From the NCBI RefSeq assembly GCF_900105535.1, contig NZ_LT629779.1, forward strand, positions 2,728,001 through 2,792,000: DNA of 64,000 bases, read 5' to 3'. A model generated the notes under the pieces. The model was not told the DNA's origin. It saw only the letters and a list, made by a program, of their open reading frames with translations, and did no database searches. This DNA is from Pseudarthrobacter equi (GTDB taxonomy: Bacteria; Actinomycetota; Actinomycetes; Actinomycetales; Micrococcaceae). The position numbers and the translations under genes were made by a program. Of the stretch, positions 57,501 through 64,000 are shown piece after piece; position 1 is the first letter of the stretch, and each line of letters opens with the position of its first letter.

Positions 57501-57863
57501 TGCTTCAAGCTCTGCAGGGAGGCCATGGGTGTCCCAGCCGAAGCGCCGCTCAACGCGCTTGCCGCGCTGGGTCTGGAACCGGCCCACCAGGTCCTTGGCG
57601 TAGCCGGTCAGCAGGTGGCCGTAGTGCGGGAGGCCGTTGGCGAACGGCGGACCGTCGTAAAACACGAATTCGTTGCTGCCGGGCTCGCCGCCGGGCAGGT
57701 CGGCGCTGCGCTGGTCGATGCTGGCCTGGAAGGTGCCGTCCCGGTCCCAGTACTTCAGGATGCGCTCTTCGATCTCCGGAAACTTCACGGAGGCGGAAAC
57801 GCCTGCGCGGCCGTCGGACGGGCCGCCGCTGGTGGAGGCTGAGGCCTTGGGATAATACGTCAT
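54522..57863 (-). CDS. ileS: Isoleucine-tRNA ligase, eukaryote-like type
   Basis: A 1113-residue class I synthetase. The HIGH motif is HYGH in [18 protein letters not shown] (about residue 62), and KMSKS is in [13 protein letters not shown] (about 671). Its length and the lack of a C-terminal zinc Cys cluster mark the type 2 (eukaryote-like) IleRS, the form often less sensitive to mupirocin. I chose ATG 57863 (MTYYPKAS). A T-box leader upstream couples its expression to tRNA-Ile charging. It is followed closely by folC. Confidence 0.96.
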   Translation of the reverse strand: MTYYPKASASTSGGPSDGRAGVSASVKFPEIEERILKYWDRDGTFQASIDQRSADLPGGEPGSNEFVFYDGPPFANGLPHYGHLLTGYAKDLVGRFQTQRGKRVERRFGWDTHGLPAELEAMKQLGMTDKTQIEAMGIDKFNDACRASVMKYADEWRAYVTRQARWVDFDNDYKTLNVEYMESVLWAFKQLHEKGLTYNGYRVLPYCWKDETPLSNHELRMDDDVYKNRQDQTVTVTFPILAGDSELSRQLAGVQALAWTTTPWTLPTNAALAVGPSITYAVLPAGPNGIKAASADAPVTGTFLLAADLIGAYAKDLGYDGFEDAEAAVVSTHTGTELEGLQYQRLWDDFSDNEKYGMENAWRFLVADYVTTTDGTGIVHQAPAYGEDDQKVCEEAGIPVVLSVDEGAKFLPLFTHGDLHDIAGLQVFEANKPITQVLRAQGRLVRQASYEHSYPHCWRCRNPLIYRAVSSWYVEVTKFKDRMSELNQEINWIPGNVKDGQFGKWLANARDWSISRNRYWGSPIPVWQSSDPDYPRTDVYGSLAEIEADFGRLPLNKDGQVDLHRPFIDELTRPNPDDPRTPEEGQSVMRRVEDVLDVWFDSGSMPYGQVHYPFENEAWFDTHNPADFIVEYIGQTRGWFYMLHILSTALFDRPAFRNVISHGIVLGSDGQKMSKSLRNYPDVSEVLDRDGSDAMRWFLMSSPILRGGNLIVTEQGIRDGVRQVILPLWNVYSFFTLYTNAANGGDGYEAKLRYDGYADTMDQYLLANTGDLVRSMTERLDDYDISGACDALRSYLDMLTNWYVRRSRQRFFDEDQDAFDALFTALEAVSRAAASLLPLVTEEIWRGLTGGRSVHLADWPDADLFPANPDLVDAMDKVQQICSTGSSLRKAANLRVRLPLQELTVVAPGADALEGFAAVVADELNIRSVRLLDAATASPEEFGIQQKLVVNARAAGPRLGKNVQLAIKGSKSGDWSVDDSGVVTAGGLQLEPQEYTLETVVAESDGSAAASSASSAVAVLPGGGFVVLNTEVTPELEAEGLARDMVRAIQQARKDAGLNVSDRIRTTVTAAQNVVDALEANAELVKGETLTVDLTAEPADVPEPAVVVEKVEA

Positions 57864-57917
57864 TCTCGACATCCTGGGTTGAGCTGGGCGAACCGGCAGT
57901 TGCCGGACACTTTCCGG

Positions 57918-58140
57918 GATGCGAGGACGGCTCGCTGTGCGGTCCAAGGACTGCACGCTTACCGCGGTACCACCTCACTTACCGGCGCAGTGTGTTCCAC
58001 AGGAACTGTGCTGCCCCGGCCTCTCATTACTGCTGTAACGGGCTTACCCGTCCGGTTCTACTGGCACGCCCCGCGGACGGCGGGTGGTGCGTTCTTCCGG
58101 AAGCTCACCGGTGATTGCCGGGTCATAGCCTTTGATGAGT
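57918..58140 (-). promoter_or_regulatory. T-box leader of ileS
   Basis: The minus strand contains the conserved T-box AGGTGGTACCGCGG (57962-57975), which pairs with the CCA end of uncharged tRNA, and ATC at 58113-58115 in a stem I bulge (GGCAATCACCGG), the isoleucine specifier. Stem I is short, as in actinobacterial ileS T-boxes. No terminator precedes the gene, so the switch probably acts on translation, by freeing the ribosome site when tRNA-Ile is uncharged. Confidence 0.9.
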
Positions 58141-58228
58141 CTACTATCGGGTCCGCCTGCATTTCCATTCCCCGGGGCCGGCTCATGGCGGGCACTGATG
58201 AGCTGTGAGCTCGGGCGCCTGCCGTGCC

Positions 58229-58234
58229 TAGACT
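58229..58234 (+). promoter_or_regulatory. -10-like element, leaderless start of the EEP gene
   Basis: TAGACT ends seven bases before ATG 58242, with no ribosome site nearby. Confidence 0.45.
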
Positions 58235-58241
58235 CACTTCC

Positions 58242-59285
58242 ATGACTTCTTCCGGCCGGCGGGTCCCCGCACGCTTCCCAGTCGTGTGCACGTGGTTATC
58301 GCTCCTGGCCGCAGTGCCGGTGCTGGTGATATCCGTTTTCCGGGCTGTCGGCGCGGAGTGGCCGGTCCTGGTGGTCCAGCTGCTGGCCTTCACGCCATGG
58401 CTGACGGTCCCCGCGGGCGTGGCCCTGGTCCTGGCATTGTTCGGTGGCCGGAGATGGCTGCAGGCGGTGACGGCAGGGCTCCTGGTCTGCCAGCTTTTCT
58501 GGCTCTTTCCCCTGGATGTTGCCCGCCCCTCCCCCGCGGCTGCCGCAGCGCCGGCGGCGTCGCCAACGGAGCAGCAGCCACCGGCCACGGTGGAGCTGAA
58601 CGTCATGAGCATCAATTCCCAGTTTGGCCGGGCGGACGCCGCCACCATTGTCCGGCTGGTGAGGGAGAAGAAGGTGGCGCTCCTCGCCGTCCAGGAACAC
58701 TCGCAGGATCTCCAGGAACGGCTGGCCGCTGAAGGCCTCGGTTCGCTGCTGCCCCACAGGATCAGCCAACCCACGGATGACGGCGCTGGCAGCGCCGTGT
58801 ACTCAAGCCATCCGCTGGAGCCGGTGGGTTTGCTGCCGGACACCCCGTTCCTGATGCCGACGGCCAGGATCACGGCCACCGGAAGCGGGGGTGGTGCCAG
58901 TGCCGTGCTGGAACTGACCAACGTCCACACCCTGCCGCCTGTGGACACCCGGGTGGGTCAATGGCGGAGCGATCTCAAGGCCTTGTCCCGGTTGGCGGAA
59001 CGGCCCGGGCACAGGCTGCTGATGGGTGATTTCAACGCCACCTACGACCATGCAGAGTTCCGGAGCCTCCTTCGGGCCGGAGAGGACGGCCTGGTGGACG
59101 TGGCTGCGGCCGCCGGGTCAAGGCTCCTGCCTACGTGGCCCATGGATGGCACGCGCCTGCCCGGCATCGCCATCGACCATGTGGTGACAAGTCCCCGGGT
59201 TGGCAGCAGCGGCTACCAGGTCCACGGGGTTCCGGGCACCGACCATGCGGCCATCTTCGCAACGGTGGCGGTTCCGGCTGCCTGA
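58242..59285 (+). CDS. Membrane-anchored endonuclease/exonuclease/phosphatase family protein
   Basis: A 347-residue protein with three N-terminal membrane helices (about residues 14-32, 43-66 and 72-90), a Pro/Ala linker and an extracytoplasmic EEP domain. The domain has ELNVMSINSQFG, the catalytic Glu in LLAVQEHS, MGDFNAT, IDHVVTS and TDHAAIF, all expected for the fold. Such proteins hydrolyse phosphodiesters or sphingomyelin-like lipids. I used ATG 58242; GTG 58224 is an alternative. Substrate unknown. It is alone on its strand. Confidence 0.85.
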   Translation: MTSSGRRVPARFPVVCTWLSLLAAVPVLVISVFRAVGAEWPVLVVQLLAFTPWLTVPAGVALVLALFGGRRWLQAVTAGLLVCQLFWLFPLDVARPSPAAAAAPAASPTEQQPPATVELNVMSINSQFGRADAATIVRLVREKKVALLAVQEHSQDLQERLAAEGLGSLLPHRISQPTDDGAGSAVYSSHPLEPVGLLPDTPFLMPTARITATGSGGGASAVLELTNVHTLPPVDTRVGQWRSDLKALSRLAERPGHRLLMGDFNATYDHAEFRSLLRAGEDGLVDVAAAAGSRLLPTWPMDGTRLPGIAIDHVVTSPRVGSSGYQVHGVPGTDHAAIFATVAVPAA

Positions 59286-59331
59286 ACACCCGTGAATGCT
59301 GCGCGGCTATGGCACTGGCCTGCCGGCGGGC

Positions 59332-60093
59332 TCAGCCCTTGCGGATGAGCTTGTGGTTGGCGGCCTGGGCAACCGGCCGGATGACTATTTCGTCCAGGTT
59401 GACGTGGTGCGGGACGCTGACGGCGTACCGGACGACGTCGGCCACGTCCGCCGCGGTCAGCGGCTTCTCCACGCCTTCGTAGACCTTGTCCGCGGCCTGT
59501 TCGCTGCCCAGGCGGTTGAGCGCGAATTCCTCGGTCTGCACCAGGCCGGGCGCCACTTCGATCACCCGGATGTTGTTTTCCACTTCCTCCAGCCGGAGCG
59601 CATTGGTGAGGGCGTGCTGGGCGAACTTGGCCGCGTTGTAGCCGCCTCCGCCTTCGTAGGCTGCAATCGCGGCAGTGGAGGTCAGGTTCAGCACCGTTCC
59701 CTCGCCGTTGGCACGGAGCATCGGCAGGAACGCACGGGTCAGCTTCATGGTGCCCAGCACGTTGACCCGGTACATCCACTCCCAGTCCGCGGTGCTGGCT
59801 TCCGCCACCCGGTCCGCGCCGCGGGCGCCGCCGGCGATGTTGATGAGCGTATCGATACCCCCGGCAGCGGTGACCTTTTCCACCAGCCGGGACACGTCGT
59901 CGTCCTCGGCAATGTCAGCGGGAACGGCGACGGCGCCGGTCTCGGCCTCCAGCGACGCGAGGCGGTCTTCGCGGCGGGCTACGGCGAACACCGTCCAGCC
60001 TTCCGCGCGCAGGGCGCGCACCGTCGCTTCACCAATGCCGGTGCTTGCGCCGGTCACCAGGGCTGCCTTGCTGTGCTGCAATTCGTCAGTCAT
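59332..60093 (-). CDS. SDR family NADP-dependent oxidoreductase (YdfG-like)
   Basis: A 253-residue classical short-chain dehydrogenase. TGASTGIGEA (residues 15-24), the NIAGG segment, and the catalytic Ser and Tyr-x3-Lys (LNLTSTAA, then GGYNAAKFAQ at about residues 152-156) are present. The C-terminal segment VPHHVNLDEIVIRPVAQ resembles YdfG-type 3-hydroxy acid dehydrogenases. The gene is divergent from valS. Substrate not evident. Confidence 0.9.
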   Translation of the reverse strand: MTDELQHSKAALVTGASTGIGEATVRALRAEGWTVFAVARREDRLASLEAETGAVAVPADIAEDDDVSRLVEKVTAAGGIDTLINIAGGARGADRVAEASTADWEWMYRVNVLGTMKLTRAFLPMLRANGEGTVLNLTSTAAIAAYEGGGGYNAAKFAQHALTNALRLEEVENNIRVIEVAPGLVQTEEFALNRLGSEQAADKVYEGVEKPLTAADVADVVRYAVSVPHHVNLDEIVIRPVAQAANHKLIRKG

Positions 60094-60241
60094 GGCACCA
60101 CCCTAACGGGAGGTTCCCGCATCGGGCGGACCGGGCGTTACACAGCGTCAAGGGGACGCCCCCGGGCCGGATCTACGGCAGGATGCCGCCGTGGCCACGG
60201 GCGTTTCTCCGGGATTGAACGGAGCATGAAAGAATTGCCCA

Positions 60242-62860
60242 ATGGCTGAAGACATACAGGGTACAGACACGCCCACCACCGCCCCCATCAACGTTCCCGA
60301 CAAGCCGGCACTGGAAGGCCTCGAGGCTGCCCTGACCCGGCGCTGGCTGGATGAAGGAACCTACAGGTTCAACCCGGACACCACCCGGGAGCAGGTCTAC
60401 TCGATCGACACTCCCCCGCCGACGGCGTCGGGCTCGCTGCACGTGGGCCACATGTTCTCCTTCACGCAGACCGACGTCCAGGCGCGGTACATGCGGATGA
60501 CCGGGAAGAACGTCTTCTACCCCATGGGCTGGGATGACAACGGGCTGCCCACCGAACGCCGGGTGCAGAACTACTACGGTGTGCGCTGCGATCCCGCCAT
60601 CCCGTACAACGCCGACTACCGGCCGCCGGCGCAGCCCGCCAAGAACCAGCGCGACTTCGACGTCGTGTCGCGCCAGAACTTCATCGAGCTGTGCGAGGAA
60701 CTGGCCGTTGAGGACGAGAAGGTCTTTGAAAACCTGTTCCAGACCCTCGGCCTGTCCGTCGACTGGAACCTGACCTACCGCACCATCGACGACACCTCCC
60801 GCGCGGTGTCCCAGCGCGCGTTCCTGGCCAACCTGGCCGCCGGTGACGCCTACATGGCCGAGGCACCCACCCTGTGGGACGTCACGTTCCGTACCGCCGT
60901 TGCCCAGGCCGAGCTGGAGGACCGCGAGGTTCCCGGTGCCTACTACCGCTACCCCTTCTTCACCGAGGCCGGCGACAAGATCTTCATCGAGACCACCCGC
61001 CCGGAGCTCCTGGCCGCGTGTGCCGCGCTGGTGGCAAGCCCCGACGACGAGCGGTACCAGCCGCTGTTCGGCAAGACCGTGCGGTCTCCCCTCTTCGACG
61101 TCGAGCTTGAGGTCAGGCCCCACCCGCTGGCCAAGGCTGACAAGGGCTCGGGCATCGCCATGGTGTGTACCTTCGGAGACCTTACCGACGTCACCTGGTG
61201 GCGTGAACTCCAGCTGCCAACCCGCGCCATCATGGGCCGCGACGGCCGCATCATCGCCGAAACGCCGGACTGGATCACCACCGAGGCCGGCAAGGAAGCC
61301 TACGCTGCGATCGCCGGCAAGACGGCGTTCTCCGCCAAGGAAGCAGTGGTGGAACTGCTCGGCGCTGCGGGCCTGCTGGACGGCGAACCGAAGAAGATCA
61401 CCCACCCGGTGAACTTCTTCGAAAAGGGCGACAAGCCGCTCGAGGTTGTGACCTCACGCCAGTGGTACATCCGGAACGGCGGCCGCGACGAAGAGCGCCG
61501 CGAACGCCTGATCGCCAGGGGCCAGGAGATTAACTTCCACCCGGCCTTCATGCGCTCCCGCTACGAAAACTGGATTGCCGGCCTGAACGGTGACTGGCTG
61601 GTATCCCGCCAGCGCTTCTTCGGCGTGCCCATCCCCGTCTGGTACCCGCTGGACGCCCAGGGCAACCCGGACTACGACAACCCCGTCCTGCCCTCCGATG
61701 ACATGCTTCCGGTGGACCCCGCAGCGGACGCAGCCCCGGGCTTCGACGAATCCCGGCGCGACCAGCCCAACGGCTTCACCGGCGACGCGGATGTCCTGGA
61801 CACCTGGGCCACGTCCTCGCTGACCCCGCAGATCGTGGGCGGCTGGAGCCGGGACGAGACTCTGTTCGACAAGGTCTTCCCCTTCGACCTCCGCCCGCAG
61901 GGCCACGACATCATCCGCACCTGGCTGTTCTCCTCCGCTGTCCGTGCCGATGCACTGCAGAAGACCGCACCTTGGAAGCACGCAGCAATCTCCGGCTGGA
62001 TCCTGGACCCGGACCGCAAGAAGATGTCCAAGTCCAAGGGCAACGTGGTGGTACCCACGGATGTCCTCAACGAGTACGGCTCGGACGCCGTCCGCTACTG
62101 GGCGGCCTCGGCCCGCCTGGGCGCCGACACCGCCTACGAGATCGCCCAGATGAAGATCGGCCGCCGCCTGGCCATCAAGCTCCTGAACGCCTCAAAGTTC
62201 GTGCTGAACCTTGGTGCCACGGAGAACTCTGTGGTGTCCGGCGATCTTTCGGTGCTGACCAACAAGCTGGACCGCGCCCTGCTGGCCCAACTGTCCGACG
62301 TCGTTGCCCAGGCCACGAAGGCGTTCGATAACTACGACTACGCCCGGGCCCTGCAGCTGACCGAAACGTTCTTCTGGCAGTTCACGGACGACTACGTGGA
62401 ACTCATCAAGGACCGTGCCTACGGCGCGGCCGGCGAAGCGGAGCAGGCATCGGTGCTGGCGGCCCTGGCCACCACGCTGGATACGCTGCTGCGCCTGTTC
62501 GCGCCGTTCCTGCCGTTTGCCACCGAGGAAGTCTGGGGCTGGTGGCGCACGGGCTCGGTTCACCGCGCCGCCTGGCCGGCCGGCGTCGAGGTGGATGGCG
62601 ACACCACCATGCTCGCCACCGTCGGTAACGCCCTGAGTGGTGTCCGCAAGGCAAAGTCCGAGGCAAAGGTGAAGCAGCGGACCGAGGTCCTCTCTGCCAC
62701 CATCAGCGCCTCGGAGGCTCTGACCACCCAGCTGAAGGCCGGCCTGTCCGACCTCAAGGCGGCGTCCAACGCCCGGGAGATCACCCTGGTGGTGGGCGAA
62801 GGGGAACTGACCGTGAGCGACGTGACCCTGGCTGCCCCTGAGGAGACAGCGGCCGTCTAG
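60242..62860 (+). CDS. valS: Valine-tRNA ligase
   Basis: An 872-residue class I synthetase. The HIGH motif is HVGH in TASGSLHVGHMFSFTQ (about residue 64), and KMSKS is in RKKMSKSKGNVV (about 597). The C-terminal coiled-coil arm is present in short form. It lies about 150 bases from the divergent SDR gene; no T-box or riboswitch is seen upstream. A stem-loop with a T-run follows. Confidence 0.97.
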   Translation: MAEDIQGTDTPTTAPINVPDKPALEGLEAALTRRWLDEGTYRFNPDTTREQVYSIDTPPPTASGSLHVGHMFSFTQTDVQARYMRMTGKNVFYPMGWDDNGLPTERRVQNYYGVRCDPAIPYNADYRPPAQPAKNQRDFDVVSRQNFIELCEELAVEDEKVFENLFQTLGLSVDWNLTYRTIDDTSRAVSQRAFLANLAAGDAYMAEAPTLWDVTFRTAVAQAELEDREVPGAYYRYPFFTEAGDKIFIETTRPELLAACAALVASPDDERYQPLFGKTVRSPLFDVELEVRPHPLAKADKGSGIAMVCTFGDLTDVTWWRELQLPTRAIMGRDGRIIAETPDWITTEAGKEAYAAIAGKTAFSAKEAVVELLGAAGLLDGEPKKITHPVNFFEKGDKPLEVVTSRQWYIRNGGRDEERRERLIARGQEINFHPAFMRSRYENWIAGLNGDWLVSRQRFFGVPIPVWYPLDAQGNPDYDNPVLPSDDMLPVDPAADAAPGFDESRRDQPNGFTGDADVLDTWATSSLTPQIVGGWSRDETLFDKVFPFDLRPQGHDIIRTWLFSSAVRADALQKTAPWKHAAISGWILDPDRKKMSKSKGNVVVPTDVLNEYGSDAVRYWAASARLGADTAYEIAQMKIGRRLAIKLLNASKFVLNLGATENSVVSGDLSVLTNKLDRALLAQLSDVVAQATKAFDNYDYARALQLTETFFWQFTDDYVELIKDRAYGAAGEAEQASVLAALATTLDTLLRLFAPFLPFATEEVWGWWRTGSVHRAAWPAGVEVDGDTTMLATVGNALSGVRKAKSEAKVKQRTEVLSATISASEALTTQLKAGLSDLKAASNAREITLVVGEGELTVSDVTLAAPEETAAV

Positions 62861-62891
62861 TCCGGTGCACGCCCTGTTTCAGGGCAAAGGG

Positions 62892-62927
62892 GAAGCCCCA
62901 TCAGCGTTTTGCCGTTGGTGGGGCTTC
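62892..62927 (+). terminator. Terminator of valS
   Basis: A GAAGCCCCA/TGGGGCTTC stem followed by GACTTTTTC. A smaller GCCCT/AGGGC hairpin precedes it. Confidence 0.8.
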
Positions 62928-63127
62928 GACTTTTTCGGCCATCTCGTGACGAACTTGATGGTCTGGCAGAATCCGGGGATTTCCAGGTCTTCCTACCTCG
63001 TCACTGGTAGCTCGTATCCGGCTTCGCCAAAGGCTGCGTCGAATACATTTCACTGGATCTTTGGTTCCTGCGTCCCCCTTCTTTCGAAGTTGGTAAGAAC
63101 TATTTTGATCCTGTGCGCAGGCATGCA

Positions 63128-63175
63128 CAAGGGCCCCGGAAGAACTACATGGGAGTAGTTCTTCCGGGGCCCTTG
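63128..63175 (-). terminator. 21-bp terminator of the DsbA-like gene
   Basis: Perfect 21-bp arms (left from CAAGGGCCCC to GAACTAC, right the complement) with a 6-base loop lie 31 bases after the stop. On the minus strand it is followed by TGCATGCC rather than a T-run, so efficiency is uncertain. Confidence 0.65.
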
Positions 63176-63206
63176 AAGTCTTCAGCGGCGGCAGCCGCGC
63201 GCCGGC

Positions 63207-63821
63207 TCAGCCGAATTCGGGGCGTTCGGTGCGGCTGCGCTTCAGCTCGAAGAAGTGCGGGTAGGAGGCCATGGCAGTGGTGGCATCCCACAGCTTGCCG
63301 GCCACCTCACCGCGCGGGATGCGCGTGAGGACCGGTCCGAAGAATGCCGTTCCGTTGAAGGCGACCACGGGGGTGCCGACGTCCTGGCCCACGAGGGAGA
63401 TGCCTTCTTGATGGCTGGCCCGGAGCTTGGCATCGTAGGCGTCAGACTCAGCAGCCTCTGCCAGGGAGGCGGGAAGCCCGCACTCGGCCAGGGCCTTGGT
63501 GATCACGACGGTACGGTCCTTCTCGCCGCCCTCGTGGATCAGGGTGCCCATGGCGTCGTAGAGAGCCTTGACGGTGGCGTCGCCGTGTTCCTGCTGGGCC
63601 GCGATAATCACGCGGACCATGCCCCACGCGCTGTCCATGGACTTGCGGTACTCGGGGTCGAGGTCGCGTCCTTCGTTGAGGACTGCCAGGCTCATGACGT
63701 GCCAGACGGTTTCGATGTCGCGGACGGCTTCCACCTCGCCGATCCAGCGCGAAGTGATCCAGGCGAACGGGCACAGCGGATCAAACCAGAAGTCGGCGCG
63801 GTTCTTGGCGGTTTCAGTCAT
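63207..63821 (-). CDS. DsbA family protein (Rv2466c/nitroreductase-like)
   Basis: A 204-residue thioredoxin-fold protein. Near the N-terminus [10 protein letters not shown] places one Cys in CPFA, where DsbA and the mycothiol-dependent reductase Rv2466c have CPxC. The second, resolving cysteine is absent. The C-terminal [20 protein letters not shown] is the cis-Pro region. A mycothiol-type one-cysteine mechanism is plausible in this group, but unproven. It is upstream of clpX on the same strand. No signal peptide, so the protein is cytoplasmic. Confidence 0.82.
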   Translation of the reverse strand: MTETAKNRADFWFDPLCPFAWITSRWIGEVEAVRDIETVWHVMSLAVLNEGRDLDPEYRKSMDSAWGMVRVIIAAQQEHGDATVKALYDAMGTLIHEGGEKDRTVVITKALAECGLPASLAEAAESDAYDAKLRASHQEGISLVGQDVGTPVVAFNGTAFFGPVLTRIPRGEVAGKLWDATTAMASYPHFFELKRSRTERPEFG

Positions 63822-63894
63822 GGCTAATCCTTCAGGTAGGGGTGGCGGCGCAGGAGGCAGCCACCGCTGACGGGGGTGTTGCGGGCAACGCGGC

Positions 63895-64000
63895 TCAGGC
63901 GGACTTCCGCCGCTTGGTCACGTGCGGGATCATGGTGGGCTCGGCGCCGCGGAGGACGACATCCTCGGTGATGACCACGCTGGCCACGTCTTCCCGGCTG
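63895..64000 (-). CDS. clpX: ATP-dependent Clp protease ATP-binding subunit ClpX, C-terminal end (partial)
   Basis: The window ends inside this gene; only the last 34 residues are present. They read [16 protein letters not shown] onward and end with HVTKRRKSA. This matches the C-terminus of actinobacterial ClpX (EDV-x-VVITEEVVL type). The rest lies beyond base 64000. Given its position just upstream of a DsbA-like gene, the order is as in related genomes. Confidence 0.85.
   Translation of the reverse strand, partial: SREDVASVVITEDVVLRGAEPTMIPHVTKRRKSA

Larger units (their letters stand above)
62861..63206. other. Gene-free spacer between valS and the DsbA-like gene
   Basis: This stretch carries the valS terminator (62892-62936) and, at its far end, a 21-bp terminator for the next gene. 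The roughly 190 bases between them are richer in A and T than the surroundings. No plausible gene, tRNA or conserved RNA motif is seen there. Confidence 0.5.

Noticed and set aside
52407..57842. A very long open frame on the plus strand opposite ileS, folC and DUF4233
   Set aside because: It is antisense to genes with clear motifs and arises from GC-rich third codon positions; the translation is low-complexity and matches nothing.
62865..63158. A possible 97-codon gene after valS
   Set aside because: It covers the valS terminator and half of the next terminator, so its codons come from stem sequences; no ribosome site.

Overview
The window reads as chromosomal DNA of a high-GC actinobacterium of the Micrococcaceae, most likely Arthrobacter or Pseudarthrobacter. 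The evidence is the gene content (nrdHIEF, the phosphomutase/DUF3090/SCO1664 trio, a Streptomyces-type RNase E, an ileS T-box), GC-rich codons, frequent GTG and TTG starts, and several genes that look leaderless. I see no phage, transposase, CRISPR array or plasmid function.

Layout. 1-7.5 kb: a divergent carbohydrate locus. An IclR regulator and a uronate-dehydrogenase-like epimerase point left. A sugar ABC transporter (binding lipoprotein and two permeases, no ATPase), a glucarate-dehydratase-family enolase and an unknown 404-aa protein point right. Together they fit uptake of a uronate-containing compound, oxidation to an aldarate and dehydration. 7.6-13.1 kb: a quinone-reductase-like enzyme, a class B penicillin-binding protein, the three-gene phosphomutase/DUF3090/SCO1664 set and a decayed SDR. 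13.1-19.5 kb: an aldo/keto reductase, a luciferase-like oxidoreductase and the class Ib ribonucleotide reductase genes nrdHIEF with a candidate NrdR box. 19.9-26.1 kb: a lipid-modification operon (FAD oxidoreductase, DUF1365, cyclopropane synthase) divergent from a LysR gene, then a DUF2004 gene and metF with a structured leader. 26.4-31.6 kb: a MoxR/DUF58/von Willebrand A operon resembling Bat aerotolerance operons. 31.8-37.2 kb: a small unknown gene, a ROK regulator, an rRNA methyltransferase, a flavoprotein and a second cyclopropane-synthase-like enzyme.

37.2-64 kb is a housekeeping block: two identical tRNA-Ala(GGC) genes, rsfS, an Ala/Pro-rich membrane protein, nadD, a small membrane protein, proA, proB, obg, rpmA, rplU, a thiD-tenA fusion under a TPP riboswitch, rne, a VKOR-family protein, ndk, DUF4233, folC, ileS under a T-box, a membrane-anchored EEP-family protein, an SDR, valS, a DsbA-like protein and the end of clpX.

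I did not find a wholly new defence or mobile system. The best leads are the unknown protein coupled to gudD, the FAD/DUF1365/CFA lipid operon, the phosphomutase/DUF3090/SCO1664 trio without mshC next to it, a family of intergenic hairpins that begin ACGACGGCGG, the hairpin inside the nrd operon, and a set of six genes predicted to be leaderless. All functions are inferred from reading the sequence; no database search was run.
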